From Bostrychus sinensis (taxonomy: Eukaryota > Chordata > Actinopteri > Gobiiformes > Eleotridae), in NCBI GenBank assembly GCA_020698575.1, contig CM036251.1:32987288-33051287 (forward strand): a stretch of DNA of 64,000 bases, given 5' to 3'. Position numbers and translations under genes: made by a program. The notes below the pieces were generated by a model that did not search any database, was not told the origin of the DNA, and saw only the letters and a program-made list of their open reading frames with translations. The first letter of the stretch is position 1, and every line of letters begins with the position of its first letter. Positions 1-10,060 of this stretch are shown here, one piece after another.

Positions 1-770
1 GATAAGAGAGTTGTGCAGAAAGGCATATGGTGAAGACTTGATTTGATTAATAATTATGAGTTCTGTCAGATATGGAGAGGCTGCTTCATCTCTCCTGCTG
101 TCCAATAGAAGGCAATTATACAGGATTTATATCATGGGGCCTATCACTGCTTTTATGGTACAATAAACCCTATAACAAGATTTTTTCCAGAAGTCACCAC
201 ATTTTCAATAGAGATCAGCATTACACACACAAAATTTAAAAAGTTTAAAAAAATGTTTATACTTTTTATTTTATTTTATAGAGATAATCAATGCTAAACA
301 TATCATAGGATCCATAATACTGTAAGCTTTTTTTTTTTTTTCTTTTTTTTTTCTTTTTTTTCATTTTTTGGTCAAATATACTTTGTTTATATAGAACTCT
401 TTACATTTCAAGATTAAACAATATACCATAAGCGCAGGTACACACAAATGAGCAAAAGTATGCATGTATACATACAACATAAGAGAGCAAACTTGCATTA
501 AAAAAAAAAAAAAAACTACAAAAACAATAAAGATCCAGAACAAAACAATAAAAAAGAATAATAACAACAATAATAATAATTCTAAATAATAATACTCCCA
601 CAGTAAATACACATACATACTGTATATGTAAATGTATAAAAAATAAATAAATAAATAATAAAATAGACAAAAATGAATAAACAATTAAACAAAGAGGAAA
701 AAGAACTGTGTAACTTTTACATAATTTAATTCAATAAATATATCTATATACATTAATAAATAGCAGTATT
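1..770. other. AT-rich spacer with homopolymer runs
   Basis: No gene is recognisable. The stretch holds a nearly pure T/pyrimidine run at about 328-368, an A run near 500-515 and AT-rich spacer. The long open frames on the minus strand here are translations of T- and AT-rich DNA (strings of Leu, Phe and Tyr), not genes. Confidence 0.7.
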
Positions 771-1055
771 TACGCTGAACAAAAACGCTTTTTTTTTGCT
801 CCCATTTTTCAACAGCCACTTTTATTGTGGTCAACCTAAGGCACACCTGTGCAATATTCATGCTGTCTGATCAGCATCTTGATAAACCACACCTGTGAGG
901 TGGATGGAATATCTCGGCAAAGGAGAAGTGCTCACTCACACAGATTTCCACAGATTTGTGAACAATATTTGAGAGAAATAGGCCTTTCGTGTACAAAGTT
1001 GATGATAAATGGTATCAAAAACAAAAGTGTTGTGTTTATATTTTTGTTCCATGTA
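771..1055. mobile_element. Short internally deleted Tc1-like element
   Basis: The left end (TACGCTGAACAAAAA) is an imperfect inverted match of the right end (ATATTTTTGTTCCATGTA). Both resemble the ends of an abundant teleost Tc1-like family that starts TACACTGAACAAAAATATAA. The interior carries the family's typical text: CTCCCATTTTTC, then GCACACCTGTGCAATATTC, then AACAATATTTGAGAGAAATA. At about 285 bp it is a non-autonomous derivative with no transposase. TA at both edges fits the TA target of this superfamily. The assignment relies on remembered family consensus and inspection. Confidence 0.75.
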
Positions 1056-1223
1056 TATATTAAAATATAAAAGCATTAATATTATAAACCTTTACATTTA
1101 TTCATATTTTTATCCACTTATAAATAAATAAATAAACATTACCATAAATCCTGCTTCCCTGATAATACATTATATATTACATACATAACAACTTTATTGT
1201 GTCATTATACAAATAAAAAATAT

Positions 1224-1432
1224 AAAGTTGGGCATAAAATTGCAACCCACACACTACACATGTTCAGTGTCAGTGTCTGGGTAAAGAGCATTAGCAACTG
1301 GCTAATTTTTGCACCTCAGTACAAATTAGCATTAGCCACCAAAATTGCAAGTTGGGCATAAAAAAGATGGTTTTGGCAAATTGCAATCCACACATCCGTT
1401 CAATGTCAATGTCTGGGTAGAGAACATTAGCA
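1224..1432. repeat. Imperfect tandem duplication, about 80-bp units
   Basis: Units at about 1224-1296 and 1349-1432 share AAGTTGGGCATAAAA, TTGCAA(C/T)CCACACA, a TCA(G/A)TGTC(A/T)-type core, GTCTGGGTA(A/G)AGA and CATTAGCA in the same order. The second unit has a short insertion. No coding potential is seen. Confidence 0.6.
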
Positions 1433-1631
1433 CCCAGATACATTTTAAGCTGCTTTTTTCATGGGAGCAATTAGTGCCACATAAGCTAAAGGGCTAATAG
1501 TGTTGTCAGAATGCACACAGTTTTTGATGACAAAGGTGTATATTAACAGGCAATGATGTCTATTATGGTTCTGTAATTTCTTATTCAGCATAGTAGTAGA
1601 GGTTAGTGACTTTTAGTATGCAGCTTTAGCT

Positions 1632-2660
1632 TACAGTTATATCAATAAGTATTTGGACACTGACACAAGTTTTGTTATTTCAGCTCTTAACCAAAACATA
1701 TTCAAAATACAGTTATATAATTCTCTGATGAAACTCTTGAAACTCTTTGATGTGTGGCTGCCTCTTTTTCAGGAGTTCAAAAGTAATTGGACAGATGGAC
1801 ATTACCATGAATAAAATGTTTATTTTTAATACTTTGCAATGACTGCCTGAAGTCTGGAGTCCATGGACATCACCAAACCCTGGGTTTCCTAATTTATGTT
1901 GCTTTGCCAGGCCTTTACTGCAGCTGTCTTCAGTCATTGGTCATTTGTGGGTTTTTCTACAAGTCTTGTCAAAAACAGGTGTAATTCATGCTCAATTGGG
2001 CTGAGATCTGTTGATTGACTTCTGCCATTGCAGAATATCTCACTTATTGGCCTTAAAGAACTCCCAGGTTGCTTTTGCAGTGTGTTTTGGGTATTCTGTG
2101 CTGTGAAGCACCATCCATGAACTTTGTGGCTTTTGTCTGAATCTGAGCAGAAGTTATATCCCCATATACTTCAGAATTTCCTCCGGCTGCTTCTGTCTTC
2201 TGTCTCATCATCAATAAACACCAGTGACCCACCAGTGCCATTGGATGTTATGCAGCTCATGCATCCCACTGCTCCACCATTTCAGTTTTACAGAAGATGT
2301 GGTGTGCTTTGGATCCTGAGCTGTTCCAAACTTTCTCCAGACTTTTCTTTGCCTATCATTCTGGTACAGGTTGGTCTGAGTCCAAAGAAGACTGTTTCAG
2401 ACCTGGACTGGCTTCTTTAGGAGTTTTTGGCCAAGTCTAATGTGGCCTTTCTGTAGTTGAGGCTGATAAATGGTCTGCACCTTCTGGTGAACCCTCTGTA
2501 TTTTCCTAAACCCTTCATCTGCTTTGGACATGAAGACTCTCAAATTACAGCTGCGAGTCTGCACTTTAAGCACATATGAACTATTTTGAAAAATGTTGGT
2601 AATAAAGCTAAAATTACAAAACATGAGTTAGTGTCCAAAATACTTATGGACCTAACTGTA
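1632..2660 (-). mobile_element. Degenerate full-length Tc1-like transposon
   Basis: The element is about 1,029 bp. The left end starts TACAGTTATATCAATAAG and the reverse complement of the right end starts TACAGTTAGGTCCATAAG. The match continues through GTATTT(T)GGACACT(G/A)AC, giving roughly 33-bp terminal inverted repeats. TA at each edge fits Tc1/mariner target choice. The interior is a decayed transposase gene on the minus strand (separate entry). With several stops and frame breaks it cannot move itself, and the divergence suggests an old copy. Confidence 0.85.
1713..2580 (-). pseudogene. Tc1-like transposase pseudogene
   Basis: This is the remnant of a Tc1/mariner-family DDE transposase, which cuts and pastes its element at TA sites in the nucleus. 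Translating the minus strand in changing frames gives recognisable family blocks in order: a helix-turn-helix-side segment with GFRKIQRVHQKVQ near 2520-2480; a VWRKFGTAQDPKHTTSSVK segment near 2330; VFIDDE followed by TEDRSSR-like text near 2210; a degraded NDPKHTAKA motif near 2095-2070, here read as PKTHCKS; and DLSPIEHE near 2010-1990, corresponding to the family's SPDLNPIEH motif with its third catalytic acidic residue. A C-terminal KTAAVKAW-like block lies near 1925. Frameshifts and stops separate all the blocks, so no product can form. Superfamily identity is quite sure; the subfamily is not. Confidence 0.85.
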
Positions 2661-4762
2661 TGTAGCACAGCACTATTTGCTCTTGTATGTAAAATTGCTA
2701 ATATCAGGCCAGTTGCTAATGTTATCTAACCAGGCTGGAACTTACATTAGAACATAGTCACTTGTTTGCCATTTGCCATACCCATCTTGTTTATCACTAT
2801 TAGCACTTTTGGTGGCTAATGCTAATTATATTATAATTCTATTGCTAATAAAGTTTAATTATTAAATGCATCATATTATTATCTGTCAAACTTACTGCAC
2901 ACAAATGCATGCCCAGCCTACAAATGCTAAAAAGGTCATCTTGCATTTTTACCCTCATTGCCTTCCTCTCTCTTCTGTTCCCATGGCGATAATGAGAGCC
3001 GAATGTAAATACGTGGTAAATGCCAGGGGACGAGACCTTGGCCTTAGAGAGCGGTCTACCTGTCAGTGCATATCTTTCTAACCCTGCTGTCTGTGGAGAG
3101 GAGGACAAAGGGAAGGGTAACGTATGGGGAGGGGGTCACTCCCAGTGAAGGGGGGTCGCCTCAGGGCCTGGGCTTGTCCACTGCCACTAGGGATCCTGAC
3201 TCTATTGTTTTTGCCCAGGGCATTTACCCCATTTAACCTCAGCATTCAGTTTATTGTGTTCTGACCAATAGTGGAGATTATAGTCACTTACTGCAATGTG
3301 ATTTCATTCAATAACTCTGTATACCGTGCTAATGTTAGAGTATTCTTGCGTACATTGTGAACAGTTAATAAAATGGAAGACAACAGTAAAGAGTGTTCTT
3401 TTTGTTTGATTGTTTTTTGTTGTTGTTTTTTGCAATTTTCTCAAAATAACTTTCAACTTCCACAAAGGTACAGCAGGGGAGCCCCCAGAGGCTGTCTATA
3501 TTTCAATTCAGTTTCAATTACAGTTCATTTTTTATTTCAGACCAAGTCTGTTAATAGGTTTCACATGGGCCTATGATAATAAAAATATAACAGGAGGGGC
3601 CATTTCTGACCATACTTGTTTTAACTATTACTTTAAAACAAATGAATGAATAAAGAAGAAGAACATGAAAAAAGAGAAGTTCTATAGTTGGGGGTCCACA
3701 TGGGAATTTTGTAAATTTAAGGCGGCCACAACAGTTTTGACTTTGGGAATAGTGGATGTAAACTATAGTGAAAAACCTAAATGGCTAATAACCTTTAAAG
3801 AACACTAGCCAAAATGGCCAGTGAGAAAAAAAGTGAATGTCAAACCCTGCTAAAGTCAACTGAAATGATAAACATGTCTTACAAAATATATGCAGAATAT
3901 TATGTGCTCTCCATTGTTTTTCAGATACCCTTGTTGCTAATTGTTACAAGCTATCTTTGGCATATAAGGCTTGCTTTTGCAGCTGCATAGCAAAGCATTG
4001 ATCCCAAACCCACAATTTACGAGGCTACCTGCCTATGATGCTACATTTCACATTCATATTAATGAGAAAGCACCCGGAGTGATGTCAGGAGGTGGAGATG
4101 TTGGATTCAAATTACGTCTCCTTGTCTCCTGTACCCCCGGGCACAGGAGACACAAAGACAATATGGCACTCTCCATTGGTTTTGTATATGGAGAAGCACC
4201 TGTCAGAGGTGTGGGGGCCCCAGCTCCACATATTAACACACTGCTTTAGTCAGGAGCCTGGAGCGAGAAGGAGGTGTCTAGCTCAGGCCTACAGCTCTCC
4301 GGGGAAACTGCACTCGTGTAGGCTGGGGTTCATTAGACAAACAGGGAAATACTCCTGGCGTGTGTGTGGTATGAAAATGCGGAGCAGTTTCAGGTGCATC
4401 CTCTTTGTTCTGGGTTGTTTGTCGGTGAGGTTGGCTGCTGTGGAGGAGGTGGAGACTGTGGTGGTGGTGGTTCATTATGATTCATGGATGTGTATAGCTA
4501 CAAGGAGGTTTACAGTCTGGGTTATGAGCACAGCTGCATCCTGCTTGTAGTTAGTGAATGTGTCACAGCCAAAGGTCAGGAATCCACTTTTTGGAGAATA
4601 CAGGAAAATGAGTGTTTGAGCAGATTTAGTGGAGTAATTAGTCATTTCAACATCACAACACTGGGAAGTGTTAAATGCTTTACAAATATGGACTAATTGC
4701 ATGGATAATTGGTAATATTAAGTATAACAAGATTGTACTTTGTTGTAGATACTGCAGTACTC
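2661..4762. other. Intergenic spacer, nothing recognised
   Basis: No gene, RNA or clear element was identified. There are scattered GCTAAT/ATTAGC-rich words at 2700-2830, a GC-richer patch at 2970-3200 and a moderately GC-rich patch at 4080-4470. The longest open frames lack motifs, plausible codon bias or splice contexts. Confidence 0.5.
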
Positions 4763-4870
4763 TACACTGTAAAAAAAAAAAAAAATCCATTAAAAATGGG
4801 TAAATGACTACGGCTGCCAAACAAAAACCCTAAAATTACATTAAAAGTACATTTTGTAATTTTGAAGAAT
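4763..4870 (+). mobile_element. Fragment of an ACTGTAAAAA-type MITE
   Basis: TACACTGTAAAAAA followed by an A run, CCATTAAAAATGGG and TAAATGACTACGGCTGCC resembles one end of a common fish MITE that starts CACTGTAAAAAAT. No matching opposite end is visible nearby, so this is at best a fragment. Confidence 0.4.
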
Positions 4871-5159
4871 GTGCAAAAACATAAAATTTATGGATATGGG
4901 AAAAAAAGGAAACGTAAATAAACATAAACTTCACCTATTTGATGTTAACTCTGCTCCTGGCGGTGTTTAAGCACTTCTCTCCATGTTAACTTAAATAAGG
5001 CCAAGTCCGGTGAGCCTGTCATCATATTGTAATAATTAATCAGACTATGGCAATTTAACAGTTTTTACTCAGCAATTTCTTCAATGGGCTGTATACACAG
5101 AGACTCACATCACAACCTGATGTAATGACAGTGTTTCACTTCAGTGTAATGTGTCAGTG

Positions 5160-5535
5160 TACGTTTGTGTGATTGCTCAGCTGATCAAGAAATCAGCTGC
5201 TACGCATAAATACTGCGCTTTTGTAGACTCGCTCTGTCATAGACCGACTGTGTGCCACCAGTCTGAACGTACGTGATGTTAACAAAGCGACAAGAAAGTG
5301 AGAAAGTAAACAAACAGAGTAGTGAAGCCACGAGGGAGGAACGAGGGAGTTATTTCAACATTACCGTACCATACGCTGAATGAAACAAACTCTCAGCTCC
5401 TCGGTGCGCCATCTTGATTGTTGTCGGCGAGGAGATGCGTACGAGTGACGCTGCTTGCGAAGAACACGTGACTTAAATAAACCAATCAAAATGCACGGTA
5501 CGGTTTGGATTTGAGGAAACCACTGCGGACGGCGT
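5160..5535. other. CpG-bearing tract of unknown nature
   Basis: The tract is richer in CpG than its flanks: GCTACGCATAAATACTGCG, GAACGTACGTGATG and GTGCGCCATCTTGATTG. The last contains CAAGATGGCGCA on the minus strand, close to a YY1 site and to a start-codon context. The minus frame from that ATG is only about 20 codons long. It could be a promoter remnant or the end of an unrecognised transposon. No exon can be supported. Confidence 0.3.
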
Positions 5536-5540
5536 GGTGA

Positions 5541-5588
5541 CCAGACTGATATTTCTCTGTAGAATAACACAGAGACATATCAGTCTGG
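5541..5588. repeat. Near-perfect 20-bp stem hairpin
   Basis: CCAGACTGATATTTCTCTGT (5541-5560) pairs with ACAGAGACATATCAGTCTGG (5569-5588) with one mismatch, around an 8-base spacer. It lies at the right edge of the CpG-bearing tract. Confidence 0.8.
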
Positions 5589-5660
5589 ATTTTCCAGGCA
5601 ACTCCAACGCTGCTCGTGGGGCTTTGTGTGTATCATTAATATTTCAATAACATATACATT

Positions 5661-6296
5661 GTGGGTTCACACTTGCCATTTCTTATTTTAGTTTATTTAA
5701 CCAGTGCGGGGTTTAAACTGCAGCGTGTGCCCTGATTAGCCCTGTGTTTAGTAGTTCCTTTTAAAGAGATTTTAACAAAAACATGTTACTAAAAACAACC
5801 ACAATGTACATACAAATAATATGAAATGTGTGAGAACTGCTCCTGTAGTTGCCTCTGCAAGTTACTTTAAAATAAAGTCTGCTAAATTTACCGGTTAATG
5901 TTAAACGTTACTGAAAAAGAAAAGGTTAAATATGTGTTTTATAATATTATAAGATTAATAATATTATAATATATCAAGACTGGCATAAAATGAGAAGGGT
6001 GTGTTGTGTGTGATTGTATATCATGTAAATAAATTTGTGTGCTTTATATCTGAAATAAAGTGCGCCGGGTGACGGCTTTAATTGACACAACCATATCTCG
6101 CTTCCGCACACACGATGAGTCAAATATTTAACACACAAATGCTAATACCCTTGTTCGAACAATTAAACTGCGTTAGTCCATAGCAGCGTTAGTTTGGTGA
6201 TTTTATTTTGTGATGTGTATGAAATAAATATGTTTTTTGAAGCTGCCCTTGTCGCTTGCAATCTGTGGCCAGAAGTCAGTCAGTCATTCTGTTTAA
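5661..6296 (+). mobile_element. Foldback element, copy 1 (truncated)
   Basis: It aligns with 8373-8805 in the same orientation. Shared text includes GTTCACACTTGCCATTTC, AACTGCAGCGTG(T/C)GCCCT, GTGCGCCGGGTGACGGCTTT, AACACACAAATGCTAA, TTAGTCCATAGCAGCG and ATATGTTTTTTGAAGCTGCC. It lacks the outermost right terminus (CGGAAGTAGTTAGCGCATAA) and the whole left arm. An AT-rich insertion near 5760-5990 is not shared with copy 2. It ends about 40 bp before the last codon of the kinase-like remnant. Confidence 0.8.
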
Positions 6297-6336
6297 CTGA
6301 ATGACACACATTCAAATACTGTTAGCTAATGAAATT

Positions 6337-7742
6337 TTACGTTTGTTTTTCTGTAATTCCAGAAAAAGGAAAAATCCCTTGCAACTTTTGTGGAAAAATA
6401 TCTTCATTGTCTTTCAGTCCCGAGTACTTTCTTTCTGTCTTGATAGTAATGCGGAGCGTCCTCCTTTTCCACGCCCCTGACTGCTGAACCTCAACTCTGA
6501 TTTTTGTTTTGACCATACGACAAGGACTATGTTGATTTGTATCCTCAACACTTGGTCTCTTGGGATGTACGTCAGCAGTATCTGAGGAGATTCCAGCATC
6601 TGTTTTCTCTTCATTGCTGTGAGTTGCTGTCATTTGTTTGACACTAAAGGGCGATGCAAGTGTAATCTTTGAATGGCTCTGTAGATTTGCTGTTGTCATT
6701 TTTGATTGCAGACGTGCACTTTTTCTCATCATTTTGCAAAGTTATATCCCCGATAGCACATTGATTTCCTGAAGGTTCATAAATCATTGGTTTGGGATCA
6801 CAAACTTCTTCTGAGGTGGCACAGGGAGGTCCCAGTGATTTTCTGGATGAACTCTCTGGTATGTCTCCTACAGATTGGGACAGTATCCTTGCATTTGCTG
6901 GTCTCTGGTTTGAAGGTTGACAAATTACTATATCTCCATCAGGTTTATCTTTGGGATGAGAGCTGTCTGTTCCTGAGCTCTCTCTGAGCTGTGAATATTC
7001 AGTACCATTTCTCTGGTTTGTTGGTTGGCAAATAGTAACTTCTCCTGTGGGACCAAAAGTGCCGTCTTCATTGGGTCTTTCTGGGGTTCCATTGATTGGT
7101 TCCTCTTTGGTCCATAGTAATAAATGGATGGCACAGTGCTTCACTTGGTGTGATCCTTTTCTCTGGATCCATATTAAACATTTTCTTGAGCAAGTCAAGA
7201 AAAGAGAGAAGTTTGTGATCACGTCCTGAAGGTCTCTGGCCGCATCCAGACGACGGACAAACATTTTAGGAATCTCACTTTGTGTGTCCTCATATTCTTG
7301 GAGTGTTTTGAGGCTCCACCGTGATCTCTCTTGAACAAAGCATTGTGTTATGAATCCTGCCTTGTTCAGCAGCTCATCCTCTGGGGTTCCCATAAACTGA
7401 AAGCACCTCTTTAGTTCGGCATAGTTGGTACATCCATCGAAAGGGATACACCCAACATACCACTTTGCAAGACAGCAGCCCAGACTCCACATATCCACAG
7501 CCTCCGTCAGCGGCAGCCCCAAAATGACTTCTGGGGCTCGGAATGTGAGCGGCTGCATTCCCATGCCAATCTTGGCTTCATTTTTGTGTACGGCCACACC
7601 AAAGTCAATTAATTTGACCCTTCGGTGGTCCACCAGCATTATATTATCAGGCTTATCTGTGTGGATTATGCCAACCCTTCGCAGAGCCTCTAGTGCCACG
7701 AAGAGCTGCTTCGCCATTGGCTGTATTTCGTCCAGTGACAAA
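6337..7742 (-). pseudogene. HIPK-like protein kinase C-terminal remnant
   Basis: This is the C-terminal half of a homeodomain-interacting-protein-kinase-like Ser/Thr kinase (CMGC group). The exon starts after a good acceptor (TTTCTCTGTCCTAG, ending at 7743) with LSLDEIQPMAKQLFVALEAL. Next come the catalytic loop HTDKPDN, the metal-binding LIDFG, the activation-segment end FRAPEVILGLP and the VDMWSLGC helix. Known HIPKs read HADLKPEN, so Leu is missing here. Near 7222-7232 the frame slips. The expected LDLLKKMFNMDPEKRITPSEALCHPF block (7085-7200) lies in another frame from its surroundings. The original frame then carries a tail with two ICQP(T/S)NQR repeats and stops at 6644, while an overlapping frame stays open to 6337. 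No exon for the N-lobe was found upstream. A lineage-specific gene with assembly errors is possible, but a pseudogene fits better. Confidence 0.8.
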
Positions 7743-7759
7743 CTAGGACAGAGAAACAC

Positions 7760-8111
7760 CTATGGACACAATGACAGACAGAGAGTCACACAGGTAGACA
7801 TAAAGAAAGAAAAACTGACTAACCTCTGACACCACTCCACTTATCCTCACAAAAGTGTCCAACACTCCTGTCCGCTCTCAACTTTTAGTGTTGGTGGACA
7901 CAGTAAATTATTTGCAGCTTCCTGAATTTCCTTTGTTTTTGTGATGTCAGTAGTCTGCATTATCACATTATTATGTTTTAACAGTGATTTGTTGATTTTG
8001 GAGAGGCCCAAACAGGGCATATTGGCCAATTAAATAACTTTTGCCTACTTTACAACTGCTATTACTACTTCAACTTCTATACAACTGCCACTACTACTAG
8101 TACTACAATAG
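7760..8111. other. Spacer between kinase exon and foldback element
   Basis: It would be intron sequence if the kinase exon were ever transcribed. No N-lobe motif (Gly-rich loop or VAVK-type lysine) was found on the minus strand. TAC-type triplets begin at about 8045 and resume beyond the element at 8835, so the element inserted into TAC-rich DNA. Confidence 0.5.
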
Positions 8112-8834
8112 GGGTTATGCGCTAACTACTTCCGCATTAGGCTAAACGGAATGATCCACTTCCTTGTAAGCGAGCAGTGGACAAGGGCAGCTTCAAAAAA
8201 CATATTTATGTCTTAGACATTGCAAAATAAACTCACCAAACTAATGCTACTATGGACTAACACAGTTTTATCCTTCAAACAAGGGTTTTAGCATTTGTGT
8301 GTTAAATATTTAACTAATCGCTGAGCGCGGAGGTGGGATATTGTTGTGTCAATTAACTAAAGCCGTCACATTTTGAGTTCACACTTGCCATTTCTTATTT
8401 TAGTTTATTTAACCGGTGCAGGGGGTTAAACTGCAGCGTGCGCCCTAGCCCCATGTTTAATAGTTCATGTTTTAACAGCTTATTTAAAATGGACAGAGTG
8501 TGTTGAGTGCGATTGTATATTACGTAAATAAATTTGTGTTCTATATATCTGCTGAAATAAAGTGCGCCGGGTGACGGCTTTAGTTAACTGACACAACAAT
8601 ATCCCGCCTCCGCGCTCAGTGATTAGTTAATTAACACACAAATGCTAAAACCCTTGTTTGAATGATAAAACTGTGTTAGTCCATAGCAGCGTCAGTTTGG
8701 TGAGTTTATTTTGTGATGTGTAAGACATAAATATGTTTTTTGAAGCTGCCCTTGTCCAGCTGCTCGCTTACAAGCTGTGACCGGAAGTGGATCATTCTGT
8801 TTACCCAAATGCGGAAGTAGTTAGCGCATAACCC
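8112..8834. mobile_element. Foldback MITE with about 250-bp arms, copy 2
   Basis: The left end GGGTTATGCGCTAACTAC and right end GTAGTTAGCGCATAACCC are exact inverted copies. The inverted match continues with few differences through 8361 on the left and from 8566 on the right, giving arms of about 250 bp around a core of about 200 bp. It encodes no protein. The flanks read ACAATA on the left and ATATTT on the right, so a 3-bp ATA duplication is possible but unsure. The superfamily is not recognised. Copy 1 at 5661-6296 is collinear with the core and right arm. Confidence 0.85.
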
Positions 8835-8835
8835 A

Positions 8836-8914
8836 TATTTCTTTACTACTGCTATGACAACTTATTTACTACTACTGGTACTACAACTTCTTTTCTACTC
8901 ATACTTATTACTAT

Positions 8915-8951
<37 letters not shown>

Positions 8952-8952
8952 G
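8836..8952. repeat. (TAC)n microsatellite
   Basis: A perfect run of ACT/TAC triplets lies at about 8914-8951, with imperfect triplets from 8841. It is the right half of the simple-sequence tract interrupted by the foldback element. Confidence 0.95.
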
Positions 8953-9354
8953 CCAAAAAAAAAAACAGCCAATAGGTTTCACTCTTATTGCAGTGTGTTA
9001 TGCAGAATATTTAAACACTTAATAATACAGCTTAAAGTATCAGATAATTCCTGATACAATATACTATTGGATGATTACATGGATTTCTGCCAATCCAAGG
9101 AAGAAAAAAAAAACACATTAGAAATATCTGGCATTATGACATTGTTCACTGCAAAGAAAGCCAATATATTCAATGTACAAACAGCTCACATGGGTTAATC
9201 AAAGAGTCAAGGGAATCAAGTAAATGTATTCTCATACTCATTTGGTACAATGGCTATTGATGCCTACTGTTGCCTTTACTTTACTATGCCTTTACTACTA
9301 CTTTTGTGAAACATTAATGAAAATCATTTAAAGTAACATTGAGCCCTTCATATG

Positions 9355-9456
9355 ATAGCGATGTGCAGATGATTTGCCAACGATGTTCAGCACCAGATCT
9401 TCAACCTTCTCAAGCAGTGGTCTGACGGCCACAACCATGAACTCTGTTTTGTCACT
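9355..9456 (-). pseudogene. L2-type LINE ORF2 fragment, downstream part
   Basis: The minus strand reads DKTEFMVVAVRPLLEKVEDL, matching the L2-family block that follows the reverse-transcriptase palm (NSDKTEVM...). It continues the fragment at 9796-10060 on the other side of the inserted SINE. The frame ends after about 34 codons and the expected NLGV(I/L)xDS block is not found, so the LINE is truncated here. Confidence 0.75.
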
Positions 9457-9461
9457 GTAAG

Positions 9462-9795
9462 ATGTGTTTATTTATTTATTAAACTTTATTGAGCCCTGTA
9501 GGGGAAATTTGTTCTCTGCATTTGACCCATCCCTCAATGCCACTGGGGCAAACTGTCAGAAGCCGTGGGCTACTGCGGTGCAGTGCCCGGGGACCCTTCT
9601 CCACATCTTCAGCCAGGATCCTGGTCGGGAGTATCTAGCCTATTGTGCATGTTTTGAGGTTGATGGGGGAAACCCACCCAGACACGGGGAGAACATGCAA
9701 ACTCAACACCAAAAAGCCACAGTCCGGGAAGTGAACCCGGGACCTTCTTGCTGTGAGGCGAGAGTGCTAATCACTAAGCCACCGTGCCACCAAGT
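9462..9795 (-). mobile_element. tRNA-derived SINE (family A), inserted in a LINE
   Basis: On the minus strand the head reads GGTGGCACGGTGGCTTAGTG, then CTCACAGCAAGAAGGTCCC and GGGTTCACTTCCCGG, which is the same order as the full copy at 28088. The body has GAGTTTGCATGTTCTCCCC. The far end carries CCCTGTAGGGGAAATTTG next to a TTTATTTATTT tail. A second copy with the same tail lies at 35290-35540. The SINE separates two parts of one L2 LINE, so it inserted later. Confidence 0.85.
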
Positions 9796-10060
9796 CAGCG
9801 GAGGTCAGAGAAGCAGTGGAAGAGGGACTGAGGAGGAAGTTTGGTGGAGGGCATAGAGATGTATACCTGAGTATCATCGGTGTGTAAGTGGAAACTGAGT
9901 CCATGTTTTACGTATGATCTGTCCAGGTGGAAACATGCATATGATAAAGAGAAGTGATCCAAGAATTGAGCCTTGTGGTACACCTTGATGGGCTAGGGAT
10001 GGTTGAGAGTGATCCATTGAGTGAAATGAACTGTATGTCAGAGAGAAATGACAGATATAT
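9796..10060 (-). pseudogene. L2-type LINE reverse transcriptase fragment
   Basis: Minus-strand translation gives QGVPQGSILGSLLFIICMF (the RT motif before the active site), PPGQIIRK and then, after a 1-nt slip, HGLSFHLHTDDTQVYISMPS. TDD is the catalytic aspartate pair of the polymerase palm (the family usually has ADD). Upstream, SLSDIQFISLNGSLSTIPSP-like text fits the preceding block. The spacing and the GQI.RKHG..FH.(Y/H)(A/T)DDTQ(L/V)Y pattern are those of vertebrate L2-clade LINEs. The frame break shows it is dead. It continues at 9355-9456 beyond the SINE. Confidence 0.85.

Noticed and set aside
361..684. 107-codon minus frame rich in Leu, Phe and Tyr
   Set aside because: It is a translation of A/T-rich simple sequence with a long homopolymer. 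There are no motifs, codon bias or splice signals.
4092..4550. 152-codon plus frame
   Set aside because: It overlaps open frames on both strands, has no domain, and its Val-rich end is a GTGGTG run. No exon signals seen.
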